A DNA stretch of 64,000 nucleotides from Setaria digitata (Eukaryota; Nematoda; Chromadorea; Rhabditida; Setariidae). The notes beneath the pieces were generated by a model. The model worked only from the letters and a program-made list of their open reading frames with translations, made no database searches and was not told the origin of the DNA. Below, one piece after another: positions 62,955 to 64,000 of the stretch (the first letter of the stretch is position 1; each line of letters opens with the position of its first letter). Where the stretch lies: NCBI GenBank assembly GCA_003640385.1, contig RCAB01000052.1, positions 156,133 to 220,132 of the forward strand, in the 5' to 3' direction. The position numbers were made by a program, and so were the translations under genes.

Positions 62955-64000
62955 CTGCCAAGAAAGAAATTGCTAATCTTAATGAAAGTTCATAGGTTAC
63001 TGTGAGATAAATAGTCACCTGGATAGACAGATGGTACTTAAATTAAGCCTGATAAGAACAAGATCAAAGGAAGTCAATAACTGTTGAACTGAATTGGCAA
63101 ATAAGATGAACAAAAATTAAGTTAGCTGCTTAATTAATGCTAAAGTAATTACTGTGTTGGGTGTAATTTACCATTAAATTTTATATATATATCAGAAAAC
63201 ATTAACAAGATTTTTTAGTCAATGACAATAAAAAAAAAGTTAAAAAGTTCAGAATTACATACAATATAATAAGGCTTTTAAATTTTCAAGCAAGAAAGAA
63301 ATGGATTTTGATCATTTTGAAATTTTTCAATTTTACAACTTCGAAATATTATAATTAGTTATTTTGTTTTCTTCACTTTTCTCTTTTTCTTCTTATAACT
63401 TTGTTTTCAGCATAATTTTAATTTTGAAATAGCAAAGAAAATGGGTTTCAATAAATGTAGTAAAAGCAAATTTAAATGAAAGCAAAGTTTTGATATTTAG
63501 AAGAACAAAAATTTTTCGCCTAAAAAATGAATTTGGTTTATTTGAAAACGATTAAAATAATAAACATATGAAAGTTATTGCTAAATTTTTGTTAATTTAT
63601 GAACAGTTGGAAACTTTTGAAGGCATAAAATTTTTGTCCACACTGCAGCAAACATTTAAAAATTAGTATATGACGGAGTTAAAATAAATTTTATAAATGT
63701 TTGCAAATATTCTCTGTTAAACCTACGATGATACTTTTTTTTTAAGCGTCGTTAAAATTGAACTAAGTGCAAAATTAAATTTTACAAGTTTCATATCAAT
63801 TAACAGCTACCGTTATCTTCTCTAAAGCAGTTTCGACCTTTCAAAGCAGTGGCAAAATTAATGTTCATAAAAATAAACAAATAATCAAAATATCAGTGCA
63901 AATAAATAAATGAATTCAATAGCTGGAGTGAAAAACATTAATGCTAATTCTTACCATCAAACAGTAACGATAAATAAATGCAGTGCAAATAAACAAACTT
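62955..64000. other. Right edge of window, no clear gene
   Basis: AT-rich sequence. The only signal is a donor-like GATG|GTAAGA on the minus strand at about 63954; the upstream exon, if real, would run off the window and its frame cannot be judged. Confidence 0.5.

Overview
The window looks like nuclear DNA of a nematode, most likely a filarial or other spirurid species. It is very AT-rich, full of A/T homopolymers, and gene-poor. Its genes are split into many small exons with TTTNAG-type 3' splice sites. Exon structures were built by eye from reading frame, splice consensus and phase continuity; no alignment or transcript data were available. The species is an inference.

Layout. Four genes are well supported. 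(1) 5676-10456, minus strand: a ten-exon gene for a BED-type zinc-finger protein with an AT-hook-like motif and a coiled-coil C-terminus. (2) 13029-16786, plus strand: a nine-exon C2H2 zinc-finger gene recognisable as the histone H4 transcription factor HINFP. (3) 18213-21022, plus strand: a ten-exon gene joining an RRM to a Tudor domain; one exon junction does not keep frame with the best splice sites, and one intron appears to use a GC donor. (4) 38368-55570, minus strand: an NK-2 class homeobox gene, closest by memory to C. elegans ceh-24 (NK2.1 type), with seven coding exons, a TN motif in the first exon and an 11.2-kb intron. Splice phases agree across all seven exons.

Genes 1 and 2 diverge from a 2.5-kb spacer that holds a degenerate minisatellite. 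Genes 2 and 3 lie head-to-tail 1.4 kb apart. The 17 kb between genes 3 and 4 is almost gene-free: a 261-base uninterrupted T run, simple repeats, small exon-like pieces and one eroded coiled-coil-like relic. The long introns of gene 4 hold GC-richer islands and exon-like segments, including a phase-compatible two-exon candidate on the opposite strand (48770-52218). An orphan exon at 62869-62954 may be a further 5' exon of gene 4 or belong to a gene beyond the window.

Four single-N positions (29564, 29731, 43169, 43460) are flanked by near-identical direct repeats and look like unmerged contig overlaps, so those repeats should not be read as biology. Three of the four main genes encode DNA-binding regulators and the fourth a probable RNA-binding or germ-granule-type protein. 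Nothing suggests they act as one pathway. I found no tRNA, rRNA, CRISPR array or intact transposon.
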